From Spirogloea muscicola (taxonomy: Eukaryota; Streptophyta; Zygnematophyceae; Spirogloeales; Spirogloeaceae): DNA of 30,267 nucleotides. Each line of letters opens with the position of its first letter. Within the stretch, counting starts at the first letter, position 1. Where the stretch lies: contig WELB01000015.1 in NCBI GenBank assembly GCA_009602725.1, positions 757,583-787,849 of the forward strand. The letters are read 5' to 3'. Shown here in pieces: positions 18,604-28,599 of this stretch. The notes under the pieces are model-generated. The model did not search any database. It was not told where the DNA came from and worked only from the letters and a program-made list of their open reading frames with translations. A program made the translations under genes and the position numbers.

Positions 18604-21600
18604 CTGCCATACAAGCAGCATGAGCTGTTGGTTGTCAACAAGAACTGCAATCAACAAGCATCAAGCCACGAGAGACGATTTATAGCAGAAATGCATAGTG
18701 CTAGACAAAGTTGCACTGCACCTTTCAACAACACTGTAATGACACAGGATTTACATGTTCTTCACAGTATAAATTTGTTACTCATAATGCAGGGTTCTTC
18801 GAGAATAAACAGCATACAGCGATCAGCAGGATGGGAATGGTCTGGACACCAAGCGCATTCTGCACCAGTGACGCCTGCACGCGCTGTGACTTCTCCAGAA
18901 AGGCCTCCCCCTGTAACCAGACACACGCTGAAGGTGGAGAAAGTTACCGACGTTTCCTGGAAGGAACACTGACAGGCTCATGACAGATAAAGTAGAAGGA
19001 GTATTCCAGTCAAATCAAGAAGTTAGAAGTCATGCCCATGAGATAACGATGTTGCAGTTCTGTGCCTTCGTATGTACTCTTATAAGGTATGAGACTATAT
19101 GTGAGCTCAGCTTAAATTGACTACAACACAAAGATGGCAAAGATGGCAAAGAGGAGTCAATGTACAGAGGAGACATAAAACCAATAAACTCCAATCCTAT
19201 GTATGGCTTTGTTAATGGTAACCAGTACTGACATGAAGGATCAAGCTCTTGGCCACAGGTGTGAGTAGCCAGGGCACCTGAATAGCAACTTGTGGAATCA
19301 TCAGTAGCGCGCTGCAACTATACAAGAAATTTCAGGCATACATGTGTTGAATGTCATGTTGCTGTGTCCATTATAGATGTCTACAATAACCTGGCCATCA
19401 AATATTCAGCAAATTTGTACCTGACAGAAAGAGACAAAGGCCGCATGAGCGCGTCCCTGCGACTGGTACTGTCTCCATTTTATGTATTCCTCCTGTAGCA
19501 GCCACAATGCAGGCTGCATTAACCACTCTAAAACGACTGCTGCCAGCCGTTGACCTGTGCAAGTCACTGGGACACACTCACTTACATGTAAGTTTGCGTT
19601 CTCGCTAACAGCAGAGCTGTAAAACATTGTGTACGGCACCAAATGCTTCGCCTCATTTGTGAAGTATAACAGAGATAGGACCTGCCATGAGCCAAGAAGC
19701 TTGTTGGAAGATAGAAGCAGCACACTGAGAGGCCTTTTATCATGCTGCCTAAGCACTGCTAATCTGTCAATATGACAGATAAAAGCTGTCCTCCTTGGCA
19801 GCAAAAGATGGGTGACAGACCTTGACGGCCACCTTGATGCTCGAGTGCACCTCGCGACCCCCTAGTACCAATCTTCTGAACAGACCTTGCCAAAACCGCG
19901 GTAAGCGTTGTGCTCATTAGACTTGGTGAGCTGGTCGGCTCCGCTCCTTGTAGCTTAATATATATTCAGCTTAGTAAGCTTGCCAGATCAATCCAGAGAG
20001 ATAATCCAAGGAGGTGATGCAGGGGCTCATCGTTTCTCAAACCTGTTGGCCATGAAACGAAGGGCACCTCTGATGAAACGCCCACCAAAAGTGTCTGGTG
20101 GATATTCTCCAAGCCATTGTTTCAATGTCTGAACAAGTAGAGCTTAGCTTGGGTGAGTTAGCTAACGGTGGCCTGGCTTTAAGGACCATCCGCAGATTGA
20201 TGTATTGATGTAAAGCTTGCTGCGAAGATGACCAAGCTCATTTTCTGAGGGGTCATGCAAAGACCCCTCAAATTGTAAATTTGTACAGGACCAAGAACTA
20301 CACAATGCTTCATCTGCCACAATGTCATGCATAGCTTACATGTTCTGCGCTCGTAGTGAGCTTCGTGAAGGTCGTGAAAAGCCTCTGTGTTGTGGGGTCG
20401 CCAACTCTGATAAGATATAAGCACAAGGTTGTTGTCATGACCACCTTGAATACTCCTGATGCCAATCTATCAACCACCATCAACATGGTGATGGGGGGCC
20501 AGCAAAACACAGTACTAATCTGGCACGTTACATTATTATTTTCAAGCATGCACCACCAACAACGACCTGATTGCCTTCTCACCCCTTCTCACCAATAAGG
20601 GGACTTTGGAGCAGCACCAGCAAAGCCTGTCACACAGCCGCTCTCGAATTGAAGTGAATGACTTTTGTGGCACGGCCCCACTTTGCTTTGGACATTGGCG
20701 ACTGTCAGGTGGTAATTGTATCATCATCAGTCTATTTTTGGCATCAATTTGTATTGGGTCAGAAAGGACGCCCATCAGCAGCTGAGCAGTCTTGATGCAC
20801 ACCCTCATTGTGCGAGGCTCAGATACTCGGGAGATGCGTGCTTCGATGCCGTTGAGCAGCCTTGCAGAGGCCGCAGAGAGGGTAGTAATGACCTGAGAAA
20901 CCATCAATTTGAGCTTGTTTCAAGCCATTCCAAGCACATAAACTCCACTGAAGACCTACTCTTGCAGGACTCCTCCTTACTGGCATATCTTATGCACCTT
21001 ATTGCACAAGTCATAGACACAAATGTGATGGCAAGCCTGCCATAAGCCCATGACATGTGCAACTGATCTGTCATATGCCGCTTCCTCTACAATAATTGAC
21101 AAAGTATTTGGCACTTTCATCACATGTAACCTCCTCATCCGTTGTCGGTAACTTGTAAGGAAAGGGTTTGGAAATGTGTGTTCCACTCGCCAGCAAGTGA
21201 AACAATGTTCAAACATCGGATCTTAGTCCCTCGCTGTCTCGGTTGGACTGACCTCGGGGTTGTAGAGCTCCAGCAGCGAACGATAGGTGCTCTGTATCCG
21301 CTCGACGTCCAGTCTCAGACCTACTTCTGAGGCCAGCGCTTCTCCTTCTGGTTCAAGCACAACAAGTTAGCCACGGTCACAAGATGCAAATCCACTCAAC
21401 AGCCTCAGAATGCCACAGTCAATAACGTTGACCACCTTCCTTTCAGACGCGAGTGGAATGAGACATACTCAGTAGATTTGGGGATTGAGTTGCCCTTCCA
21501 GATTTGAAAAATGCTGTTGCAAATGGCCATGGAAGGTAAAGGTAACCAAGAGAAAGTCCAGCGTAGCGGATGCGCTTGAAGACACACCTGCCTTTGCAGA

Positions 21601-24600
21601 CTGCGCTTGGAAGTGGTGTACTAGATACCCAAGAGATGCGAAGATGTCATCGAGTGCATGCGTCAGCGCTGCTACATGAGCCTCTCCAAGCTGCACTTTC
21701 TGCACACACGACATGACATTTGCTCATAAGCTGTGTAGCAAGAGCTAACTCCACTAAGTGTATTTATAGAGCATGTCACTTGGGAAGCTTTGCCCATCAA
21801 GTGGCAGCGCTCCATGCTATGGAGCTCCAAAAGAGCAGTTACCTCCATGCTGATGTGATGCAAGTGGACAATGATAACAGCACTTGGTTATAAATTTCAA
21901 TCATGGTCAGCATCGACTCTCCTGACCTGAATGAGATGAGCAAGATCTGGAAGCCTCATCGGCAGCAGCCCAGCGCCATGCTCGTCAAGCTCCCTGCGCC
22001 CATCGCCAACTACGGCGTCCTGGCGGGCGTCCTCCTCGGTCCGCCGCTTGGACATGGTGCGCTGCAGCATGTGGCCCTCGTGGTCTGGCTCGAGGTCCAT
22101 CGTGCGTTCCAGTGAAGCCTCCACAGAGCCTGCCAGTGGCACCATTGGCGCACTCCCCACCTCGTCGTCCACTATAACGCCATTGGCGTGCTCGGTCTCG
22201 CCTCCCGAGACCACCAGCAGGGCAGGAGCCGTGCTTGGAGCAATTTCAAGAGGCCCCACATTTTCGTACTCCGGCGACAGATCTTGCTGTGTACTGGGAC
22301 TTGATTGCCCGGCTTCAACAACCTCCAGGTTGCCAATTTGCACACCCACACTATTGAGTCTCTTTGGGCTCTGTCGCTGATCATCTGCTCTTTGTGGTAA
22401 GTCGAGTTTCTCATCAAGCGCCATGGGCTCTGACGTGCTTTCTTCAGTTCTGGTATTCCTGCAAGTGGCAACGTGCACTTTGAGCTTGCCTAGACCCCAA
22501 AAGAAGCTAGGCTAGAGATTGGACTTCCAAGAACCTCAATTCCGCACCCTCAAATCTATCCCGTCAAGTCTGCGACCGGAGTCTCCAATGCCTTGAGACC
22601 GACAAAAACTACAATCTTTCTACTGCTTTCCAGCTGATGATGCTCATACAAACAGAAGTGAAGACACAAATACGGACACAAAGAGACCAGAATTGACAGG
22701 GCCAGGCTCCTCACTGAAACAAAAGATTTGCACGAACTCACTATGAGCGCCAACATTCAAATACTTATTTCAAGGATTTACACAATCCTGGGCTCCATCA
22801 GCCAAAGGAGCCCCATATGTATAAGAACCCCAACTTACTCAGATTTATCGGAGACCTTGAGCACCAACCTTAGCGTCTTCTGCAGCACAGCAACATTGTT
22901 CTCGCCCCCAGCGACTGCAAAGAGAATCTTCGTGCCGTGCATGGAAAGGCCGGCTACCTTCACTGGAAGTAGCTCAATTTGCTCCGTTCTAGGATCAGCA
23001 AGGCTGCACAAACATGACAAGAAGGAAGACGGAAGGAGACTCAATACATCTAAGGTGTCCCATTGCACCATTCTTTTCCAAGATGAATCGGGGTACAAGC
23101 ACGACAACAAGTGCCTGAGATGACAGTACAGGAATGTGTTATACTCTAACAATGCTTGCAAAAGTTCAACAACATTTCAAGAGGGCATGATTTACTACCT
23201 CCTTGACTGCCCGAGCTGGCCTTGCTCGTTGTCACCCCATCCCAGTACTGAGCCGTCCTCGAGAAGGGCCAGGGAGTGACGGCTCCCTGCAGTGATCTGC
23301 TTGACCCTCCCAGGCCCGAGGCCTTCCAGTCTCCTTGGCATGGACCAGTCCTCCTGCGTGCCGTGGCCAGTCTGGCCCCATCTGCCTCGTCCCCACTGCA
23401 AAACACACGCCCAGATGAAAGCCCTTAAAATCGTCATTTCAGACCATGTATCCATCCAAATGAAGCTGACACATGACACAGCATACAGTAAAAGAGTACC
23501 TCCAACTGCAATCAATAACGAGAACTGCACAAGACCTTGATCCCGACACCCTTGCCCTTGCTTCAAACCTTTGACAACCTCATGACATGACAAAGGGATA
23601 TTTGTATTGGTCGACGCACGTGACTCATGAGATGACCGACAAGAGCTGTGGTGGATGGCAATGACATGGAATGCCCACTGTGTATAGCTTGCTCTGGTCG
23701 GTCAGAGCCATAGTATGGTCCCCCCCACAAGCGATTTGCACCACACGTCGTCCTGCAAGGGCGTCGACACGCATGGGCTTCATCTCGTTGGTAAGGACGC
23801 CGTGCCCGAGTTGGCCATATTTACCCCTTCCCCAGGTGTACACCTGCTATGTGTAGATCAATGCATAATCATCAGTAGCAAGCACTTAGACCAAAGCCCG
23901 AATAGGTGCATGAGAAGCACCATATGCAGACGCCCAGTGACTCTCAATGTCACGACAAGTGCAACTTTTATGTATGGACACCACTGGGCGTACATGCTTG
24001 ACTCTCCAGTAATGAAAAACGTTTAGGGAGGGAGGGATAAGAAGACTTACCAGGCCATCAGCAGTGAGTGCCGCGCTGTGGCTCTCACCAGCTGCAACCT
24101 GGCAGTGGAAGATTAGCACATGAGCTGTCCTTCATCAGTACGTAGCTTGACTTTGTTAACCTTCTTGGGCAAGTCTGGGGAGCACTCTGCCTTACTTACA
24201 GCTTGAGCTCACCTGTACAATACCAAGGCCCCAAAGGCCTTCAACATGCACAGGACTCAGAGCATTGTCGGTGTTGCCATGTCCTAGTTGTCCAAACATG
24301 CCTTGGCCAAAGGAGAACACGTCACCACCACCTACACATGGATGTGCATGGCTCTCAGATATTGAATGACTCCACACATGCAAGACCAGGCAGTCATTGT
24401 ATGCTTAAGCAAGTTGAAGAAGTAGGACTCATCGTATAGAAGATTTCTGGATGTAGGATGACAACTTACACTTAAGTGATAGCAAGAAGTCATGTTAGGG
24501 ACTTTGCTCTTGCATTTACAAAGAGACGCTTAATTCAAACGGCAACAAGCAGTACCCGTCAGAGCAAGAGTGTGGTTTGCGCCGCAGCTGACGCGGGCAA

Positions 24601-26990
24601 AGTTGTGGCTTGCGGTGCCCTTGATGATTCTTGGCAGTATTTTGTCCGTCGCCGACATGTGGCCGTTGATGCCCAGTTGGCCGTACTCCCCCAGGCCCCA
24701 CGACGCCAATGAGCCATTAGCTGGCACCCCAACAAGCCAACAGTCCTGTCTAATGCATGGGCTTTTGAAAGGGCGAATACAGATCATGAAAGGGTTGAGT
24801 AGAGCTATAGAAAGTCTTGGGAAGGCGACAGGAACCAACTAAGTGAGAACAGACACTCCTGGTCATCGGCTAGTATATGAGCAATGATATGCAAGATATC
24901 TGCCGTGACTAAGTACAAAGAAAGTTACATCAGTGTTAAGGTGAAGGTGTTGTCAAGCATCAGCTACGATACAAGGCAAGGAAAGGCTCAGCAAGGCAAG
25001 ATAAGGCACTGCAATGAAAGCACCTGTGACGGCAACCGAGTGGGCTTGGCCACAGGCAAGGTGGACGACCTTGTGAACATCCAGGGCCTCGATGCGCACG
25101 GGACCTGCCTGCACGTCCGCATCGAAAGCGGCCGAGTCCCTTGGCAGCACAGAGGCATCCACAGGGTCCGCCCCGTTGGTGGGGGCCGCCTGCAGGCCGC
25201 CGCGACTCCTCACGCCCAGCTGGCCGGCATCGTTGCTCCCGGTTGAATAGACCTCCCCGTCGCCTGCATTAAGAGATTCTGACATGGTCAGTCACTGAGA
25301 AAACCTCATTAACCAACTAATTCCTTATAACAACGGAGATCAGTGGACAATGCACCAGCACAAGCTTGTGAGAGTCATGCACGTTCTGTTCCCCTGGCAG
25401 CACATTCGATGACAACCAGCTCGACCAAAACAAGAAGCAAAAGCAGAGGTGTGGATGACCTCCCTGACAACACGAGGATGAGTCTTGCAACATGAGGCCA
25501 ATTGATGCATTCAACAACCAGCAGGGGTTTTGACAAAGTTTGGCTGTTCCTCGAATTCAGATGCTGGACTTGGACCCTTAGCCTGAACCTTACTTAGACC
25601 CATCAAGCTGCCACGTTACATAGTGTGAAAAGCCAAACCCTTTATCACACAGTCGAGGCTGAGGGTCAGGTCCAGCAATTGGCGTGGCACCTGTGAGGAA
25701 GAGGGTGTGATAGTCGCCGGCGGCTGCATGGACGATGTCCTTGGCGTCGAGCAGGTGCACAGCTGCAGGGACGCACTCATAAGCTGTCACATCACCCAGG
25801 CCCAGTTGGCCGAGGTCCCCACGGCCCCACGCATACACTGCACGGCACGACAGTAATACACTTATAGAATCTCAGCTGCAAAGTCCAGAATTGAAGGAAG
25901 AATTAAACCTTAAGGGTTTAAGGTTTGAAGGGTTTAGGGTTTAGGGTTTGTTCTAAGGGGTTTGGGGTTTAGCCTTCAGGTCTGAGAATCCATTAGTCAC
26001 AGCAGCTTCTTTACCGTCGGCATGTTGCACTTCAGAACTGCAGACCCTGGAACTCGGCACCAGGCGGAGATACTTTGAATTCAGTGAATCTGATCAACCC
26101 TGAATAGTACGTTGTTTTTCTGATCCCTGGCTCTTCACCAATTGACGAAACCCCCTATATCACAATTCTCGTTCGTGCTCCAAATATTCTTTACATGAAG
26201 CAAGCTCTGCACCAGCATTGCTCAGCCTATTCTGCACCCGCCTAATGTGCCGCAGCCTATACATCCTTCGACAGGCAACTTGCTTACATTTCCCTACACT
26301 CTCTCGCTAGCAGCCAGTGAGGGTATCCTGAAGTCCTTGCCCTGCTTCTCCAAGATTAGACAGCCCCCAAACTTACCTCAGGCAACACAAACCTCTGATA
26401 ATCCGAAGTGCTTCTCAAGTAGGGTAAGCTTCAGTCACTTTACTAGCTCGTCTACAAGAATGATTCATCGGAAAGGCTCAGCACACCTTCCACAGCCGGC
26501 CGATCGATGCGAGCCCGGGGCGTGTAGCTCCGCCTCAGGCGCCCTTCTCCTGCACAACCGGCGACGGCGATGGACGTGGGCGAGGCTCAGTGCCCACGAG
26601 AGAGCCGCGACGACCTCGGGGCCGCCGCGCTCGGCCTATTCGAGTACGAAAACGATTTATAGCTTGTTGAGCTGATATACAAGATTTCTGATAGTAACAA
26701 TGACTCAGTAGGCCGGCGGCGTCGCAAGGCCAGCCGCCGCTCGGCCCCTCCCTCCTACACTAGACCCTAAGCCCTCGATTCTCTCTCAGCGGGTCCCGGC
26801 GCGGCGGCAGCCTCCGTCGCCGCAGCGACGCCGGAGGCCCAGCGCCGCCGCCGCGATGGCTGCCGCAGCGCCGTCAGGGAAGGCGAGAGCCCGAGCTCCG
26901 CCGCGAGCCTCGTCGCCGGCGGCGGCAGTCTTCCGGCGAGAGTGGAGGCCGGACCGGCGCTGGCAGGCTGATGCGGGGCGTACCGCTCAT
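15557..26990 (-). CDS. HERC-type E3 ubiquitin ligase: RCC1-like propeller plus HECT domain, about 30 exons
   Basis: Exons, 5' to 3' on the minus strand: 26984-26990 (tentative start), 25691-25837, 25024-25263, 24556-24720, 24213-24331, 24052-24099, 23679-23843, 23199-23395, 22869-23003, 21927-22458, 21588-21699, 21253-21347, 20674-20892 (3' border tentative), 20340-20384, 20043-20128, 19821-19946, 19421-19492, 19233-19277, 18818-18910, 18526-18603, 18226-18319, 17863-17942, 17555-17617, 17193-17330, 16896-16984, 16710-16791, 16465-16548, 16244-16318, 15911-16038 and 15557-15677. All borders are GT-AG and all phases agree, except for one missing base in 19821-19946. With that base the protein is about 1226 residues. 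It would transfer ubiquitin from an E2, through a cysteine thioester, to substrates probably bound by the propeller or linker. The domain order and linker motifs resemble animal HERC4; the HECT part also resembles UBE3A. Most introns are 80-500 bases. Confidence 0.9.
15656..15658 (-). other. Catalytic cysteine codon of the HECT domain
   Basis: TGT on the minus strand encodes the cysteine of HTCFN, the ubiquitin-thioester site common to all active HECT ligases. The surrounding [16 protein letters not shown] is canonical, so the enzyme should be catalytically competent if the upstream frame is intact. Confidence 0.93.
19821..19946 (-). other. HERC-like exon with an apparent one-base frameshift
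   Basis: The 5' part reads [20 protein letters not shown] then VCSEDWY and meets TAG (19862-19864). The 3' part, one frame over, reads [12 protein letters not shown] and splices in phase 0 to [10 protein letters not shown]. The two halves match consecutive parts of the HERC4 linker, and the exon length is one base short of what the flanking phases require. One added base just before the TAG restores an open frame. A run of five G on the minus strand lies at 19858-19862. This could be an assembly error, an allele or a disabling mutation. Confidence 0.7.
20043..22458 (-). other. Linker region of the HERC-like protein
   Basis: The 177-codon exon 21927-22458 encodes an acidic, disordered stretch ending [13 protein letters not shown]. 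It is longer than in animal HERC4. The following exons give a helical segment ([20 protein letters not shown] and [20 protein letters not shown]), then [35 protein letters not shown] and [20 protein letters not shown]. The [10 protein letters not shown] segment lines up with the tryptophan-rich WWxxLxPPxF region of HERC4 linkers. The 3' border of exon 20674-20892 (a GTGCCA donor) is the least certain in this block. Confidence 0.75.
22869..25837 (-). other. RCC1-like domain (seven blades) of the HERC-like gene
   Basis: Seven RCC1 repeats can be counted, each with a WGxGxxGQLG-type loop and an AxGxxHxxALT-type strand. Blade openings are [85 protein letters not shown] and [13 protein letters not shown]. 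Histidine-containing strands include [45 protein letters not shown] and GSRHSLALL. The last blade closes with [19 protein letters not shown]. The count is complete, so little N-terminal sequence is missing before 25837. Within the exons, repeat borders often coincide with introns (LTG|G and LTA junctions). Confidence 0.93.
25907..25974 (+). repeat. Interstitial TTTAGGG telomere-like tract
   Basis: Variants of GGGTTTA recur about nine times, including consecutive perfect units in GGTTTAGGGTTTAGGGTTTG. On the minus strand this reads AAACCCTAAACCC, the telo-box sequence. It lies in the proposed first intron of the HERC-like gene. It also indicates an Arabidopsis-type telomere repeat in this lineage. 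Confidence 0.8.
25975..26440. other. Intronic/upstream sequence with no recognised gene
   Basis: A strong minus-strand donor-like CTGAG|GTAAGT occurs at 26371-26376 and may belong to an alternative 5' UTR exon of the HERC-like gene. I see nothing else with support here. Confidence 0.3.
26500..26983. other. GC-rich, CpG-rich block with two short forward start-like ORFs
   Basis: The plus strand contains ATG at 26571 ([20 protein letters not shown] through FEYENDL, stop TAG) and ATG at 26856 ([20 protein letters not shown], after GCCGCCGCCGCG). Neither leads to a recognisable protein, and each could be a promoter-associated frame or a decayed divergent gene. The block lies in the proposed first intron or promoter of the HERC-like gene. 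Confidence 0.3.
26984..26990 (-). other. Tentative start exon of the HERC-like gene (coding part ATGAGCG)
   Basis: The first propeller exon needs a phase-1 upstream exon carrying the ATG. On the minus strand, ATGAGCG|GTACGC at 26990-26978 supplies a start, the correct phase and a GT donor, giving MSVYAWGRG. It follows directly on a (GCC)n tract, as do the starts at 8241 and 10772. The intron would be 1146 bases. No better candidate was found between 25838 and 27200, but the donor is not a strong one. Confidence 0.4.
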
Positions 26991-27016
26991 GGCGGCGGCG
27001 GCGGCGGCGGCGTCAT

Positions 27017-27063
<47 letters not shown>
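26991..27063 (+). repeat. (GGC)n triplet repeat
   Basis: About 23 GGC units are interrupted by GTCATC. On the minus strand this is a GCC repeat just before the tentative start of the HERC-like gene. A telo-box-like AAACCCTAA lies just beyond at about 27092-27100. Confidence 0.85.
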
Positions 27064-27119
27064 GAGATGTCAGCTCGCCATGCATGCAGCCAAACCCTAA
27101 TTTGACTGTGGGGCCCACC

Positions 27120-27240
27120 GGAAATGTAGTATATATACATCATTAACGTAATACCGCCATATGACCGCCATAATACCGCCATTAAATCGATATTCATATA
27201 TCATATATATGTATGTGTATAGCGGAAATCAAAGTCTTCC
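27120..27240. promoter_or_regulatory. AT-rich TATA-containing stretch
   Basis: TATATATACAT (27132) and CATATATCATATATATG (27195-27213) surround short repeated ATACCGCCAT units (three copies at about 27151-27181). The position is suitable for a minus-strand promoter of the HERC-like gene, but no function is demonstrated. Confidence 0.25.
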
Positions 27241-28154
27241 AGTAGAGAACGGTAGCTGTGGTTGGCTAGCCCAGAAAACAGGACCTGTAAGGTTCGGAGG
27301 AGGAAAGAGACTGAACAGCTCCCCCCTTTGGCAGATACCAAAGTATATATGTGTATATGTGTATAAGAACATGTATATCAATCATATGTATATATATACA
27401 CACACACGTGTGCGTGTGTGTGTGTGTGCGTGTGTGTGTGTGTGTGCTTTGCAGTGGCTGTGAAGTGAAGTGGCTCTCCCAATGTGAAAGGCCAGCCCTA
27501 AATATTTGGACAAGGTCCTGAGGGCCGAAAGACTGTTCCAGTAGAGGGCGATGGCTGTGATTGGCAAGCCCAGAACGATGAACGAACAGTTCGAACAACA
27601 TTCCGAAAGGGCCAGAAACGTGCGAAAGCATACAGGGACTGAAGTGGCCACTGGGTGCACTCAAGTGGCCACCAGAACCCTAGCCCCGCCTGGCTCTCGA
27701 CCACCTAGAAGTCTGAATAAATAAGGCCGCCGACTGGTCAAGTCCACAGGGTTGTACGCCCAGAGTCTTAAGAGCCTTGTACGTTTCATTAGGCTGGCCT
27801 TTCATTGCCACTGCCTTATGTTGGAAAGCATTTTCTTCGACGTAGTCGGGCGGGTAGCTTAGGCCACTCTAGCGTCCTGCAAGCCATAGTTGCATGCTTT
27901 AGAATGCGGTTATTGTTGAGTCTGCAGTGCTCTCAGGCACTCGCGATCCACCAGCGTGCTGGTCGTGCATTAGCCCAGGCTAATGGCTTCCGTGGGGGTG
28001 GTTTGGCTCCTCAGTATAGCTTGTCAGATATGCATGTGCTCACTCGGGGATATTTAGTGTCCCCCTTAGCCAGCTCATAACCCAGTATAAAAGACATTTG
28101 TGAGGCTAGAATTAGCCTCCCTTTCAATATCATGCGCACCGCGTGCTTTCTCTC
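27240..28154 (+). mobile_element. LINE 3' modules and tail with conserved 3' UTR
   Basis: Inverted 3' modules occur at about 27235-27320 and 27470-27600 (TTCCAGTAGAGGGCGATGGCTGTGATTGG), followed by a forward module at 27785-27830. The frame at 27900-28060 encodes MRLLLSLQCSQALAIHQRAG, then RALAQANGF, then SLSDMHVLTRGYL. The following DNA to 28154 is the 3' UTR shared with 4000-4214 (inverted) and 6177-6322. This is a dead, 5'-truncated copy. Confidence 0.6.
27386..27446 (+). repeat. (TA)n/(CA)n/(TG)n compound microsatellite
   Basis: Alternating purine-pyrimidine sequence starts as TATATATA, then CACACACAC, then long TG runs with a few GCG interruptions. Confidence 0.9.
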
Positions 28155-28599
28155 GTATATACTTTAGGCACCTAAAAGGACGAAGCTATTCTCCATTAGC
28201 GCAGCCATTGTCAGTCCGCATGGATACTAGCTCGACCCAAGACGCCTCAGCTCAACTGCTGCGCTCCTTTTAGAATCCCCTTGTCAGCGACAACCAGTGG
28301 CAGCTAGCCCAACCTCCACATGCTCTGCAAGCACCGCAGCCTGCAGTGGCGGCATTGCAGGCTTGCTCTGCCTGACTATGTGCTGTTCTCCACCCTCAGC
28401 ATGTGCGATGCTCTTTGAGCTGCAACTATGAGGTAAAGATGCATGAATATTTACCAGAGTAAAGGTGGGCAACAATGTCCCTCTTAATTTAAGAATATGT
28501 GACCCCCAGAAAGGTCTAGCCTACTCTCTCACTCAGCTTAACAAGCTGTCAAAAATCTCCCAGAGGCTGAATGGCCATGCATGGGCCTGCAATCGTGCT
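28155..28599. other. Region downstream of DEG1, nothing recognised
   Basis: About 445 bases hold no module, tail or gene that I can identify. The part next to 28600 should contain the DEG1 3' UTR on the minus strand. Confidence 0.4.

Noticed and set aside
26247-27146. Forward ORFs starting at 26571 and 26856 as a divergent plastid-targeted gene
   Set aside because: They are short and lead only into repeat-derived sequence, and no downstream exon is recognisable.
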